The translations under genes and the position numbers were made by a program. Under the pieces are notes generated by a model that worked only from the letters and a program-made list of their open reading frames with translations, had not been told where the DNA came from and ran no database searches. 64,000 nucleotides of DNA from Dolichospermum sp. DET69 (GTDB taxonomy: Bacteria > Cyanobacteriota > Cyanobacteriia > Cyanobacteriales > Nostocaceae), in the NCBI GenBank assembly GCA_017355425.1, contig CP070233.1, forward strand, positions 3,079,501-3,143,500, given 5' to 3'. This document shows positions 44,139-53,171 of this stretch, in pieces. Numbering within the stretch: position 1 is the first letter of the stretch; every line of letters starts with the position of its first letter.

Positions 44139-45461
44139 TTATGAGGGTTTATACAAAACTTCATTGCGATTAGCTGCACCAAAGTTCGGTAAGGAATTAT
44201 CTAAATGAGGTGTGAGGGGATCAGGAACGTCTGTAGATACTTCTAATTCTTTTTCTAAATGTTGGAGAAGTTTATCTTGTTCAACCCGAAAAGCTGATAC
44301 ATTTGTACCACGATTAATGATTGTAAACCAAACCAAACCGCGATCGCGTGTGGGGACAACTCCAGCTAAAGCACTAACATTATTAAGAGTCCCAGTTTTC
44401 ATGACAGTGGCTTTTGGCATATGTCTAGAATGTATTGTCCCTCGGTGGTCTAATCCAGAGGTAGGAAATAAATCAGCTAAAGTCAATTGATAGAAATTTC
44501 CTTCTCGTTGTAATGCCATAAACATAGCCGAGACTGCTCTAGGAGAAATACGATTTTCTACACCTAAACCAGAGCCATTAATCAGGAGAATTTCTGACTT
44601 GGGAACTCTAGCTAGTTGGGCTGCGGTGGTGCTAACTACATCTGCTCCTCCTACAGAATCAGCTAACATTTCCGCAATGTCGTTATTACTAAAAACGTTC
44701 ATTTCCTTAATGATTTTTGGCAAAGGTAAGGAAAGATGACGGACTAGTAAAGTTTGTCCAACTTTCGGTTGAGTATCTACCTTGATATTACCAGCAATAA
44801 TCACTTGGGGTTTAGGTGTTCCTTTAGGCATCACTGAGTATTGAAAAAGCACAGAGCGAGACCAAGTTTTGTAATTTAGTGCCTGTTTGAGTAGTTGACC
44901 CGCAAGTAAGGGATGACGTTGGAAATTCATAGCGAAAGCACCAGTAATCACTAAATTTCCCTTAACTTGCTTAATACCCATTTGATTGAGAGTATTTCCC
45001 AGAGCGATCGCTTCCTCCCCCACAAACATGGGATCACCACTACCAGTAATGACTAAATCACCCTGTACTACCCCATTGACTAAAGGTCCGGTGCTACTAA
45101 CTAAAGTTTCAAATTGGTGATTTGGGCCCCAAGCTTTAAAAGCGACTAATGAAGTAGCAACCTTAGTTAAGGAAGCAGCGGGTAAAGGTATAGTACCTTG
45201 ATGATTAGCTATCAGCATTGGGCCAGACTGCAACCAAATCCCCTGAGAGGACATGAGAGTTTGGTCAATTAATTTTGATTTGATTAAACCATTAAGATAT
45301 TCTTGGACTGTGATAGCACCTGCTGGGCTTGGATCAGGGATAAGAATCAAGCTAGAGCTACTTTGCCAAGCCAAGACACTCAAGGCTTCTAAAGGTTGAA
45401 TCTGTGCCTTAGCCATTTCTAGCCATAGAGAAAACAAACCTGATCCTAATAATTCCAGCAT
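44139..45461 (-). CDS. dacB: D-alanyl-D-alanine carboxypeptidase (PBP4-like)
   Basis: 440 residues, peptidase family S13. SxxK catalytic motif in LPAASLTKVATSLVA (Ser about 95), an SxN-equivalent in INGSGLGVENRISP and the KTG triad in VMKTGTLNNVSALAGVV. The inserted domain between SxxK and SxN has a DPMFVGEEAIALGNTLNQMG block typical of PBP4. There is a hydrophobic N-terminus but no clear signal peptide. It trims the stem peptides of peptidoglycan in the periplasm and may also act as an endopeptidase. ATG start. Confidence 0.94.
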   Translation of the reverse strand: MLELLGSGLFSLWLEMAKAQIQPLEALSVLAWQSSSSLILIPDPSPAGAITVQEYLNGLIKSKLIDQTLMSSQGIWLQSGPMLIANHQGTIPLPAASLTKVATSLVAFKAWGPNHQFETLVSSTGPLVNGVVQGDLVITGSGDPMFVGEEAIALGNTLNQMGIKQVKGNLVITGAFAMNFQRHPLLAGQLLKQALNYKTWSRSVLFQYSVMPKGTPKPQVIIAGNIKVDTQPKVGQTLLVRHLSLPLPKIIKEMNVFSNNDIAEMLADSVGGADVVSTTAAQLARVPKSEILLINGSGLGVENRISPRAVSAMFMALQREGNFYQLTLADLFPTSGLDHRGTIHSRHMPKATVMKTGTLNNVSALAGVVPTRDRGLVWFTIINRGTNVSAFRVEQDKLLQHLEKELEVSTDVPDPLTPHLDNSLPNFGAANRNEVLYKPS

Positions 45462-46229
45462 AGTTAAATTCCTTTATTCGGTAATTGGTAAGAGTTTTCT
45501 TTAATTGTTTAGACGTAAGCCATATCATCAGATTATTTTTAATTTTAAGTTCCCTCTTTTTCTAGCAACTTCTACTAATATACGAGCCTGATTATATTTA
45601 TCAGTATTGAGTCATCACAAAGCAATAATTCAGGAGTTAATAGATTTAAAGTTTTATCGAAATTATCACCCATGATAGAGGAATAATAAATAATATTTGA
45701 AAAATTTTAAGTAATGTCGGGTGGGCAATACCCACGGGAACCAGGATATCCTCGGTAATACCTGCCCTACGTAATATTATGGCTACCCCACGCAAGCTAT
45801 CAAAAATTAAATATTATTTCTATAAGCTAAAAAACATCTAATTTGCATAATCGAATTAAATATAACTCTTGCGGGCTGGGCAACATGAGCGCCCAGCTTA
45901 TGCAACTTAAATGCTGATTAGCTTATAGCGCTATGCACTTAAGTGAGATACAGTTATTAAATTACAAACCCTGTAGGGGCGGGGTTTCTCCGTCCTCGAT
46001 TGTATTTGATCCGACCGAGAACCCCTATATTACAAGTCTTATTTATCAGGAGTAAAATTGGCTTAATATTTTGATAGCACAGAGCAGCTTATGCCTACAG
46101 CAGCTATGCCAGAGCCATTTTTTAGGTTAAATTTTCTACTTAATTTATCTGTAATCTGCTGTATAAAAAACTTGCAAATCTGCCTCCCATTTTTCGGTAT
46201 ATTTTGGCTGATTAATAGATTGGTATAGT
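45462..46229. other. Noncoding gap
   Basis: 770 bases without a supported gene. Palindromic dispersed motifs are visible: GGGTGGGCAATACCCAC (45719-45735) and GGGCTGGGC/GCCCAGC (45873-45897), plus a GTAGGGGCGGGG tract at 45972. These look like general cyanobacterial interspersed repeats. Confidence 0.5.
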
Positions 46230-47300
46230 CTACTTCCTTTCTGGATGTACTGCTTCTTCTGGAGTGGGAATACCCACTTGATTAATTACGCCAATCATTT
46301 GATATAAACGCCCTAAATCTCGTTGATTAAAATTTAAAACTAACCGAGGTAAATCAGATGTTTCATCTTGCCCTTCTTGCAGTAATGCTTGACTTTTGGT
46401 AATTTTTCCAGTCACCAAGATATCATTGAAGTTCATATTTAGTAATTCCACTTGATCATCGGATAAATCTTCTTTCAACCGGATCACCAACTGCTCACCA
46501 ACATAACGACTAGAGTGATAAACTTGGTAAAACCTAGTAATAGTATGACAAGCAACTTCCAGATTATCTGTAATAGTGTATAAACTAGGATCATCTGGAC
46601 TAACAAGCCCTGTTTTTACCAATTTGTCATCAATATATTGACTCCAAGAACGCCAATAATCACCCCCTGGTTGATCAATCAATACTAAAGGAACTGGACC
46701 AAATTTACCTGTTTGGCTTAATGTCATACATTCAAAGGCCTCATCTTGAGTGCCAAAACCACCAGGAAATAGAGCCACAGCATCACTTTCTTTGAGGAGA
46801 AATAACTTGCGAGTGAAGAAGTATTTAAAATTAATAAGTTTAGCATCACCTTCGATAATGTGATTAGCTTGTTGCTCAAAAGGTAACTGAATATTTAAAC
46901 CAAAGGAATTTTCTTTACCAGCACCTTCCTGACCAGCTTGCATAATACCACCACCACCACCTGTCATAATCATAAATCCTAGCCTAGAAACAGCGCGACT
47001 AAATTCTAGAGCCATTTGATATGCTGGTGTATCTGATGCTAGACGGGCAGAACCAAAAATAGTAATTTTCCGAACATGACGGTAATTATAAAACAATTGG
47101 AAACCACATTCCATATCGGCTAAAGCAGCAGATAATATTTTCCAATCAAGACGTTCAATGTCACTATCAGCAAGACGCAAAATGGTGGTTAAAGATTGCT
47201 GAATAAATTGCCGATGCTTTAGTGTTGGTAAACGGTCTATTAATTCAGCAATCTCCGCTTGGAGAGAATCTAATAAAGAAAACGACGGTTCAGAAGTCAT
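46230..47300 (-). CDS. LOG-family protein
   Basis: 356 residues. The Rossmann core (about 85-270) has the nucleotide-binding GGGGGIMQAGQEGAG and the signature PGGFGTQDEAFECMTLSQTGK, corresponding to PGGxGTxxE of the LOG/TIGR00730 family, often mis-named lysine decarboxylase. LOG enzymes hydrolyse nucleoside 5'-monophosphates; cytokinin-active forms are smaller. The N-terminal helical (about 1-80) and C-terminal (about 280-356) extensions are characteristic of a long cyanobacterial subgroup whose substrate I cannot name. ATG start, single gene. Confidence 0.9.
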   Translation of the reverse strand: MTSEPSFSLLDSLQAEIAELIDRLPTLKHRQFIQQSLTTILRLADSDIERLDWKILSAALADMECGFQLFYNYRHVRKITIFGSARLASDTPAYQMALEFSRAVSRLGFMIMTGGGGGIMQAGQEGAGKENSFGLNIQLPFEQQANHIIEGDAKLINFKYFFTRKLFLLKESDAVALFPGGFGTQDEAFECMTLSQTGKFGPVPLVLIDQPGGDYWRSWSQYIDDKLVKTGLVSPDDPSLYTITDNLEVACHTITRFYQVYHSSRYVGEQLVIRLKEDLSDDQVELLNMNFNDILVTGKITKSQALLQEGQDETSDLPRLVLNFNQRDLGRLYQMIGVINQVGIPTPEEAVHPERK

Positions 47301-47813
47301 ACGTACTGCCGCAATAATAGCATTATATTTTAACCAAAGTTACTAGTAGTCTGTCAACCAGAAAATGACGGGTTGAGTCGTCAGATGCCAAATTTCTGTT
47401 GCTTGTTGATGAATTATCGAGTCTGACACACCCTAAAAAGCAAGCCAATTGGGTAAGTCCTAAATCCGTCAATAGTTCTTGACAGACTACTAGTACAGTC
47501 CGACGTAAGTCAACTAACAACAATTAAAAATCCCTAAAAGGCTTATGTAATTTGCTGTTGGCATTTTGCCTGGCAGTACTAGCAACTGATGTTACTTTAC
47601 ATGATATTTCCTATATTGACTGTAATTATGACAATATAGGCTGCTCAATAAATAAGCTTTACTGGACTAACAATCAGCATAAAAATGCCCGAAAATGGTA
47701 CTGACACCAGGCTTTTTCTGTTTTAAAAAAAAAGATAGAGGAAGTACCATTTTTGTCCCGTAATTTATCTTGTAAATTAATGCCTCAAGAGAGGTTTGTG
47801 GCAAGATTGAGCT
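47301..47813. other. Gap containing a small MITE
   Basis: No gene; an open frame at 47323-47523 falls in the MITE described at 47341-47495. The rest, 47500-47813, is AT-rich with a TGGTACT...AGTACCA long-loop pairing (47694-47745) downstream of trxA. Confidence 0.6.
47341..47495. mobile_element. MITE with 17-bp perfect terminal inverted repeats
   Basis: TACTAGTAGTCTGTCAA (47341-47357) and its exact complement (47479-47495) bound 155 bases with no coding content. Ends beginning TA suggest a relative of IS630/Tc1-type elements, which duplicate TA; this assignment is inference. Confidence 0.8.
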
Positions 47814-48137
47814 TTAAAGATACTTTTCCAAAGTGTTAGATAAAGTGGTTTTGGGTACAGCACCGACAACCGTATCTACTTTTTGTCCATCTTTGAAAAT
47901 CATTAGTGTGGGAATACTGCGAATACCATACTGACTGGCAATCTGTGGATTTTCATCAGTATTAACTTTCACAACCTTGAGTTTTCCTTCGTACTGAAGC
48001 GCAATTTCTTCAACAACAGGGGCTACCATTCGGCATGGGCCACACCAAGGAGCCCAAAAATCCACTAAAACTGGAACTTCGCTGTCGAGTACATCTACCT
48101 TAAAACTTGAATCTGTAACGTTTGTCGCTGCTGACAT
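47814..48137 (-). CDS. trxA: Thioredoxin
   Basis: 107 residues, standard length. Active site WCGPC at 31-35 in [19 protein letters not shown]; cis-Pro loop [17 protein letters not shown]. It is the m-type thioredoxin that reduces target disulfides in the cytosol with electrons from thioredoxin reductases. It lies downstream of guaB3 and of the small RNA yfr1, all on the minus strand. ATG start. Confidence 0.97.
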   Translation of the reverse strand: MSAATNVTDSSFKVDVLDSEVPVLVDFWAPWCGPCRMVAPVVEEIALQYEGKLKVVKVNTDENPQIASQYGIRSIPTLMIFKDGQKVDTVVGAVPKTTLSNTLEKYL

Positions 48138-48259
48138 ACCTAAAAACCTTACCTATGATATTTCTGAGCTTGGTGAAAATTCTACCATAGCAAAAACATC
48201 CTCTTAGAGATAAAGGATATACATTTGCAAAGAAACTAGAAAATTAAAACCTACCATAA

Positions 48260-48327
48260 GGAACCGCCCGAACATTAGTCCGGGCGGAGTGTGGTGTGAG
48301 GAGTGAACGGAAACATTTGTCTCCGCC
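48260..48327 (-). ncRNA. yfr1: Small RNA Yfr1
   Basis: The minus strand carries the ultraconserved unpaired core ACTCCTCACAC (plus-strand complement at 48294-48304), flanked by a 5' hairpin (CGGAGACA/TGTTTCCG) and a 3' hairpin CCGCCCG/CGGGCGG (48264-48287). A -10 element TACAAT (48334-48339) lies seven bases before the probable start at about 48327. Core, two-hairpin layout and position between guaB3 and trxA are those of Yfr1, a cyanobacterial trans-acting sRNA that controls outer-membrane protein mRNAs. The 3' T run is weak (TTCC). Confidence 0.88.
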
Positions 48328-48333
48328 ATCTCT

Positions 48334-48339
48334 ATTGTA
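48334..48339 (-). promoter_or_regulatory. -10 element of yfr1
   Basis: TACAAT on the minus strand, one mismatch from TATAAT, seven bases upstream of the conserved 5' hairpin of Yfr1. A clear -35 is not evident. Confidence 0.6.
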
Positions 48340-48396
48340 GGCTAGATATGTGATTTTTCCAGTGATTCTTCAAACGACTAAAAAAGTTTTTGAATT

Positions 48397-48616
48397 TGTC
48401 AGTTGTCAGTTGTCAGTTGTCAGTTGTCAGTTGTTAGTTGTCCGTTGTCAGTTGTTAGTTGTCCGTTGTCAGTGGTCAGTTGTTAGTTGTCAGTTGTTAG
48501 TTGTTAGTTGTCCGTTGTCCGTTGTCCGTTGTTAGTTGTCCGTTGTCCGTTGTCAGTAGAAAACCCTTAACGATGACTAATGACCACTGACTAATGACCA
48601 CTGACTAATGACCATT
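48397..48616. repeat. Heptamer array (CAGTTGT/TAGTTGT/CCGTTGT) and TGACTAATGACCAC repeat
   Basis: About 22 degenerate seven-base units (48397-48560), then three 14-base TGACTAATGACCAC-like units (48572-48612). It separates guaB3 from yfr1. Confidence 0.93.
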
Positions 48617-48620
48617 TGAG

Positions 48621-49784
48621 TTATTTACCCATGCCTAACTGTTGGGCTTTTTGGTAAACTTTGCCTTCAGTTAGCAGGGAAGGAGCAATGACAACTTCAA
48701 CTTGCTGCATTTCTTTAATGTTTTTAGCACCTAAAGTTCCCATACTGGTCTTTAAAGCTCCTAAGAGATTATGAGTCCCGTCATCTAAACCAGCCGGTCC
48801 TCTGAGGATTTGTTCTAAAGTTCCCGTAGTCCCAACCCGAATCCGAGTCCCACGAGGTAATAATGGGCTAGGAGTTGCCATACCCCAATGATAACCACGC
48901 CCAGGGGCTTCGGCGGCTCTGGCAAATGGAGAACCAATCATCACACCGTCTGCACCACAGGCGATACATTTACAGATGTCTCCACCGGTGATTAAACCAC
49001 CGTCAGCGATGATGGGGATATATTTACCAGTTTCCCGGAAATAATCATCTCTAGCGGCTGTACAATCAGCGATCGCTGTAGCTTGAGGTACGCCCACACC
49101 CAGGACTCCACGAGAAGTACAAGCAGCACCTGGTCCAATGCCCACTAATACTGCTGCTGCACCAGCTTTCATTAACTCCAAGGTGACTTGATATGTGACG
49201 CAATTTCCTAATGCCACAGGGATAGGCATAGAACGGCAAAACTCCGCTAAATCAAGGGGAGTAATAGATTCTGGAGATATGTGATCAGTAGAAACTACTG
49301 TAGCTTGGATAAAAAATAAATCTGCTCCTGCTTTAGCTACTATTTCACCATATTTGCTTGCACCTGCTGGAGTTGCGCTAACTGCCGCAATACCACCTTG
49401 TTGTTTAATTTCCTGAATACGTTTTTCAATTAATTCCGGCTTTATCGGTTCGGCATAAAGTTCTTGCATCAGACTGACAAATTCATCTTTGCCGACGGAG
49501 GCAATCCGATCTAAAATTGGTTCGGGGTCAGCATAGCGAGTCTGGATACCCTCTAAATTAATTACTCCCAATGCCCCCAACTGGGACAAGCGAACAGCCA
49601 TTTTTACATCAACGACACCATCCATTGCACTGGCAATAATGGGGATTTCTCGCTCAATATTGCCAATTTTCCAGTGAGTATCAGGTAAACTCGGATCGAG
49701 TGTTCTGTTACCAGGAACTAAAGCAATTTCATCAATTCCATAGGCTCTTCGAGCCACTTTTCCGCGCCCAAGTTGAATTTCCAC
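48621..49784 (-). CDS. guaB3: GuaB3 family IMP dehydrogenase-related protein
   Basis: 387 residues without the CBS domains of classical IMP dehydrogenase (about 490 residues). The (beta/alpha)8 barrel shows EIALVPGNRTLDPSLPDTHW, the nucleotide loop with the catalytic cysteine GPGAACTSRGVLGVGVPQATA, and IIADGGLITGGDICKCIACGADGVMIGSPFARA. This is the GuaB3 subgroup of cyanobacteria and actinobacteria; as I recall, the cyanobacterial enzyme has been shown to act as a GMP reductase rather than an IMP dehydrogenase. It is upstream of yfr1 and trxA on the same strand. ATG start. Confidence 0.9.
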   Translation of the reverse strand: MEIQLGRGKVARRAYGIDEIALVPGNRTLDPSLPDTHWKIGNIEREIPIIASAMDGVVDVKMAVRLSQLGALGVINLEGIQTRYADPEPILDRIASVGKDEFVSLMQELYAEPIKPELIEKRIQEIKQQGGIAAVSATPAGASKYGEIVAKAGADLFFIQATVVSTDHISPESITPLDLAEFCRSMPIPVALGNCVTYQVTLELMKAGAAAVLVGIGPGAACTSRGVLGVGVPQATAIADCTAARDDYFRETGKYIPIIADGGLITGGDICKCIACGADGVMIGSPFARAAEAPGRGYHWGMATPSPLLPRGTRIRVGTTGTLEQILRGPAGLDDGTHNLLGALKTSMGTLGAKNIKEMQQVEVVIAPSLLTEGKVYQKAQQLGMGK

Positions 49785-50590
49785 GCTTTAACTTTTCTCA
49801 ACACTGTTTAAGATAGGGTATCAAATTGTGGTGATATTGGAAACAATTCAAAATTCAAAATAAGTTATTGCGGATTTAATCTACAGCGTATTACAGGTTT
49901 TTGAAGTACAAATATGAATAACAAAACTCTTGTGGTGTGGGCATATTGCCCGCTAGTGGTGTACCTCACTCAAATAAAATCTGCACCTGAACCATCTAGA
50001 AAAGTTGGTAAATTCGCAATTATGATATAAACACAACTGTTCAAATCGGTGCGTTAGGTACCGCACCCTACATAATGTCTTGTTAGTTTTGAGCTAGTAA
50101 TTGTTCAAAATTCTCTAAGAGGTTGTTTGAAAAGTTTTGAGTGGTGATTTTAGGTACTTACTGATAGCTTGCGTGGCGAAGCCATTCCCTCCTAACCCCC
50201 CCCTTAAAAACTATCCATTACCCACATCTTTCTTAACAATCTTGAAACATTTATGTGGCAACGGTTTCAACGCTTGAAAATTTCCCTACTCTTGACAAAA
50301 TGTACCTTATTCTTCTTGATAAAACCCTGATTTTATTGAGAATCATCAACGGAGGATTAAGGTTTGGGGTTTGAGAGCGATCGCTCTTATCGAATGTTAA
50401 GAAAGATCCCGGTAATGGATAGCTTAAAAAGGGGGGCTAAATTCTTCAAAGTCCCCCTTTTTAAGGGGGATTTAGGGGGATCGGATCACGTTTAGCATCC
50501 TGTCTAGAGATGTGTGTACACCGTAGCTTCACAAGGGGGGATTAATGGGGGTAAAAATCATTCATCAAATGATCAAAAAAGATCCAATAA
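49785..50590. other. Gap with inverted-repeat element and G/C-rich repeats
   Basis: No gene. It contains a CTTGTGG-TGTGGGCATATTGCCCG dispersed motif (49929-49952), a 241-bp inverted-repeat element (50196-50436), and CCCCCTTTTTAAGGGGG (50453-50469), all noncoding. Confidence 0.6.
50196..50436. mobile_element. Inverted-repeat element (about 40-bp arms)
   Basis: The left arm (50196-50237) and right arm (50396-50436) are imperfect complements, sharing GTTAAGAAAGAT and GGTAATGGATAG plus a G run. The 158-base interior has no ORF and includes a HIP1 site. A nonautonomous mobile element or long hairpin is likely; I see no clear target duplication. Confidence 0.65.
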
Positions 50591-51223
50591 TTACTGTTTA
50601 TTTTTGCCATGATTAGCACCTGTATAACCTGTGGCTACCCAAATAACTGCCCTAGCACCATCCCGAATGGATTTTTCAATAGGTTCTGGTGAATTTTCTG
50701 AAGGAACAGATACAGGTTTAAAATTCATACCTCGACTACCTAAAACAATTTCACCAACGACGCAAGCACGACGCATATGAAAATCAGATGTAATTAAATA
50801 AACACTTTTGATACCACGAGATTGTAATTCATCCACTATGGTCGTAAAGTTAGTAACTGTGTCTACAGCTTCATAATCTAAGGTTAAACGCCGGGTATCA
50901 ATACCTGCTTTAGCAAATATTTTTTTAGTATACTGAGGTGGACTACCGCCAGAAATCCAAATGGGTATATTTGGATATTGATGAGCTAGTTGGGCTGTAA
51001 ACTTTTCTCTTTCTAATGAGCGAGTAGAACCGCCCAAAACTAAGATTGCTTGTGGTTGAACAAATTGGTTTTGTACTGCTTTGTACCCCCACCAGATGAA
51101 TAAGGGTAAGATGCAAGCTATAAACCGTATAGATTTACCTGTCAACAGTAGCTGATTCAAGGTTCTATGGGTATGTCTATTCGGACTAGAATTTTCTTTA
51201 AAAATCAGCACAATGACGCACAA
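50591..51223 (-). CDS. YdcF/SanA-like DUF218 protein
   Basis: 210 residues. An N-terminal membrane helix (IRFIACILPLFIWWGYKAV, about 33-51) anchors a DUF218 domain: QAILVLGGSTRSLEREKF, IPIWISGGSPP, the acidic EAVDTVTNFTTIVDELQSRGIKSVYLITSDFHMRRACVV. DUF218 proteins (YdcF, SanA, ElyC) face the periplasm and affect envelope polysaccharide or peptidoglycan metabolism; chemistry is not settled. It has a basic region after the N-terminus. ATG start. Confidence 0.87.
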   Translation of the reverse strand: MCVIVLIFKENSSPNRHTHRTLNQLLLTGKSIRFIACILPLFIWWGYKAVQNQFVQPQAILVLGGSTRSLEREKFTAQLAHQYPNIPIWISGGSPPQYTKKIFAKAGIDTRRLTLDYEAVDTVTNFTTIVDELQSRGIKSVYLITSDFHMRRACVVGEIVLGSRGMNFKPVSVPSENSPEPIEKSIRDGARAVIWVATGYTGANHGKNKQ

Positions 51224-51372
51224 GGATGATGGTTAGTATAAGTTTTTGCGAAGTATGCTTAGAAAGAATTTGGTAACTTTGCAATCATAGTACATGAATC
51301 TACATTGCTGTAATTTCTGCCCTATCCTAAACTATCTGAAAAAATTAATCAAAGGTGTCTCACCACTCATTT

Positions 51373-51520
51373 TTGACACTCTCAGGGCTAAAGCCGCTGA
51401 GATTCTTTGATCAAAGACATGACTTGCTCAGACAGGATTACTCCAACCTGAGTAGAGGACTCATCTCCTAAAGCGTTACTCATGTCTAGCATGAAGGTTT
51501 CGGTATGCCCTACCGTACCC
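51373..51520 (-). ncRNA. Candidate omega RNA of the tnpB element
   Basis: The last 130 bases of tnpB plus the right-end hairpin are conserved, without coding constraint, in the deleted copy at 53405-53538. This suggests that the segment works as RNA: TnpB guide RNAs are made from exactly this position. The end at the element tip would set the start of the guide. Confidence 0.45.
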
Positions 51521-52602
51521 AATCCCCGACGAAGGATATTTCTAGCTGCATTTTCATCTCTATCCATGACACAACCACACCGACAAACGTGGGTGCGAGT
51601 AGATAGAGTTTTCTTCACAATTTCACCGCAACTAGAGCATTCTTGGCTCGTGTATTGCGGATTAACCGCAACTGTGAGCTTCTTGAAAACCTGACCAAAG
51701 TATTCCAGCCAGACACGAAACTGATACCAAGATGCGTCGTTAATAGACTTAGCTAAACAATGATTTTTCACCAAATTTTTAATTCTCAAATCTTCATAAG
51801 CTATCAAGTCGTTAGACTGAACTACGCACCGTGCTAACTTCACAGCATGGTCTTTACGTTGCCTACTTATTTTGAGATGGCGTTTTCCTAAAATCTGTCT
51901 AGCTTTGCCCCTATTTTTTGAACCTTTTACCTTTCTGGAAACACGACGTTGCGAACGTTTAAGAACCTTTTCTCCAATCCGGAGAAATTTGGGATTCTCA
52001 ATCATTACGCCCTCAGAATCGGTGTAGTATTCTTTCAAACCTACATCCAACCCAATTGTATTTCCTGATAGTGCTATATCTTCTTGACGGTTGACATTAA
52101 TACAAAATTGAACATAAATACCGTCCGCACGTTTTACCAATCTTACCCGTTTAATTTGGTTAATTTGGTAAAAATGCAGATCACGAGTTCCTTTAAGTTT
52201 TAATCGCCCAATCCCTTTTTTATCGGTGAAGGTGATAAACTTACGGTCATCGGTTAGTTTCCAGCCAGAAGTTTTGTATTCGACAGAACGACAATCTTTC
52301 TGGAATTGAGGAAAGCCCTTTTTACCGGAAACCCCTTTTTTGCAATTATCATAAAACCGAGAGATAGAAAACCATGCTCGTTCTGCACTGGCTTGTCTTG
52401 CCATTGAATTGAGTTCATTCGCAAAGGGGAATTTAGCAGCAAGTACGGCACAATATTTGTTTAAATCATTTTTGCCTGTGTTTTTCACATCTATCCATAG
52501 CCGAATACAGCTATTGCGAATAAACTGTGCAGTCCGAATTGCATCACCTACTGCTTTTATTTGCGCTGACTTCCCGTAAGCTTTAAACTCAAAAACAAGC
52601 AT
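51388..52602 (-). CDS. tnpB: TnpB RNA-guided endonuclease
   Basis: 404 residues from ATG 52602 (MLVFEFKAYGKSAQIKAV), chosen because GGAGG lies seven bases upstream and the family starts this way; the frame extends 16 codons further. RuvC residues are all present: D186 in TIGLDVGLKEYYT, E270 in LIAYEDLRIKNLV and D349 in MDRDENAARNI. The zinc finger is CSSCGE...CRCG. The last 50 residues (LGTVGHTETFMLDMSNALGD onwards) are a variable tail whose DNA doubles as the guide-RNA region. Confidence 0.94.
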   Translation of the reverse strand: MLVFEFKAYGKSAQIKAVGDAIRTAQFIRNSCIRLWIDVKNTGKNDLNKYCAVLAAKFPFANELNSMARQASAERAWFSISRFYDNCKKGVSGKKGFPQFQKDCRSVEYKTSGWKLTDDRKFITFTDKKGIGRLKLKGTRDLHFYQINQIKRVRLVKRADGIYVQFCINVNRQEDIALSGNTIGLDVGLKEYYTDSEGVMIENPKFLRIGEKVLKRSQRRVSRKVKGSKNRGKARQILGKRHLKISRQRKDHAVKLARCVVQSNDLIAYEDLRIKNLVKNHCLAKSINDASWYQFRVWLEYFGQVFKKLTVAVNPQYTSQECSSCGEIVKKTLSTRTHVCRCGCVMDRDENAARNILRRGLGTVGHTETFMLDMSNALGDESSTQVGVILSEQVMSLIKESQRL

Positions 52603-52881
52603 CTTTTTCCCTCCCATTTTGATGCTACTCTGTCTAAAATAAAATAGCAAGCCCAGTAGAAAGATGACTGCGACTAAAGTCGCAGGAGTCGCTTATATCT
52701 CAGCCCTAAAGGGACTGAGTTTTACGCTTACCCAGTTATTTTATAAAATAATTTTATTAGTTTCTACAAGCATCATGTCAGATAGATGGGAATATTGATT
52801 TCTAATAACTATTGTAGAAACTGGACAGTCACGTTTAAATTAGTAGATACCCTATAAAATTATGTGTTTTGCCACACTATC

Positions 52882-53094
52882 ATGGAAAATCAACATAGCC
52901 ACACCACCCAAACTATCAGATTTTTGCTGAAGTTGCTATTATTTTCGGCTTTGTTATCGGTATTAATTAAATATGCTGCTCCATTTTTATTGCTGCCAGC
53001 AACGGTGACAAATGTACTAGTTATGGTTTTATCACCAACTATAATTATGGCAACTGTTCTATTGTGGCGAGTCCCCAGAGAAAAGCAACATTAA
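52882..53094 (+). CDS. Small two-helix membrane protein
   Basis: 70 residues from ATG 52882 (MENQHSHTTQTIRFLLKLLL); earlier ATG and GTG codons at 52862 and 52864 are less likely. Two membrane helices (about 13-32 and 42-62: FLLKLLLFSALLSVLIKYAA, VTNVLVMVLSPTIIMATVLL). I do not recognise a named family. It lies between the intact tnpB element and its deleted relative and may be the original neighbour of the transporter gene downstream. Confidence 0.6.
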   Translation: MENQHSHTTQTIRFLLKLLLFSALLSVLIKYAAPFLLLPATVTNVLVMVLSPTIIMATVLLWRVPREKQH

Positions 53095-53171
53095 CAGCAA
53101 AATATCAGCAATGTTGCTAAAATCAGCTAATCTAACAGCATTTCTATAAAGAAAGCATCTTACAGTATTAC

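Larger units (their letters stand above)
51373..52735 (-). mobile_element. IS200/605-type element with tnpB only
   Basis: One tnpB gene with recognisable ends. The end beyond the tnpB stop has TTGACACTC at the tip (51373-51381) and the CTCAG/CTGAG hairpin at 51381-51401, which overlaps the tnpB stop codon. The other end has the CTCAG/CTGAG hairpin at 52699-52719 preceded by a GCGACT/AGTCGC hairpin (about 52676-52689). No tnpA is present, so movement would need a TnpA supplied in trans. Both ends recur in the deleted copy at 53172-53538. Confidence 0.85.

Noticed and set aside
47323-47523. 66-codon minus-strand frame
   Set aside because: It lies in the MITE and runs through both inverted repeats.
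48350-48535. 61-codon open frame rich in VVSCQLSVV
   Set aside because: It is the translation of the heptamer repeat.
48397-48616. Possible CRISPR-like regular repeats
   Set aside because: The 7- and 14-base units are contiguous, with no unique spacers or repeats of 25-40 bases; these are STRR arrays. The same holds at 10377, 13250, 44018 and 55866.
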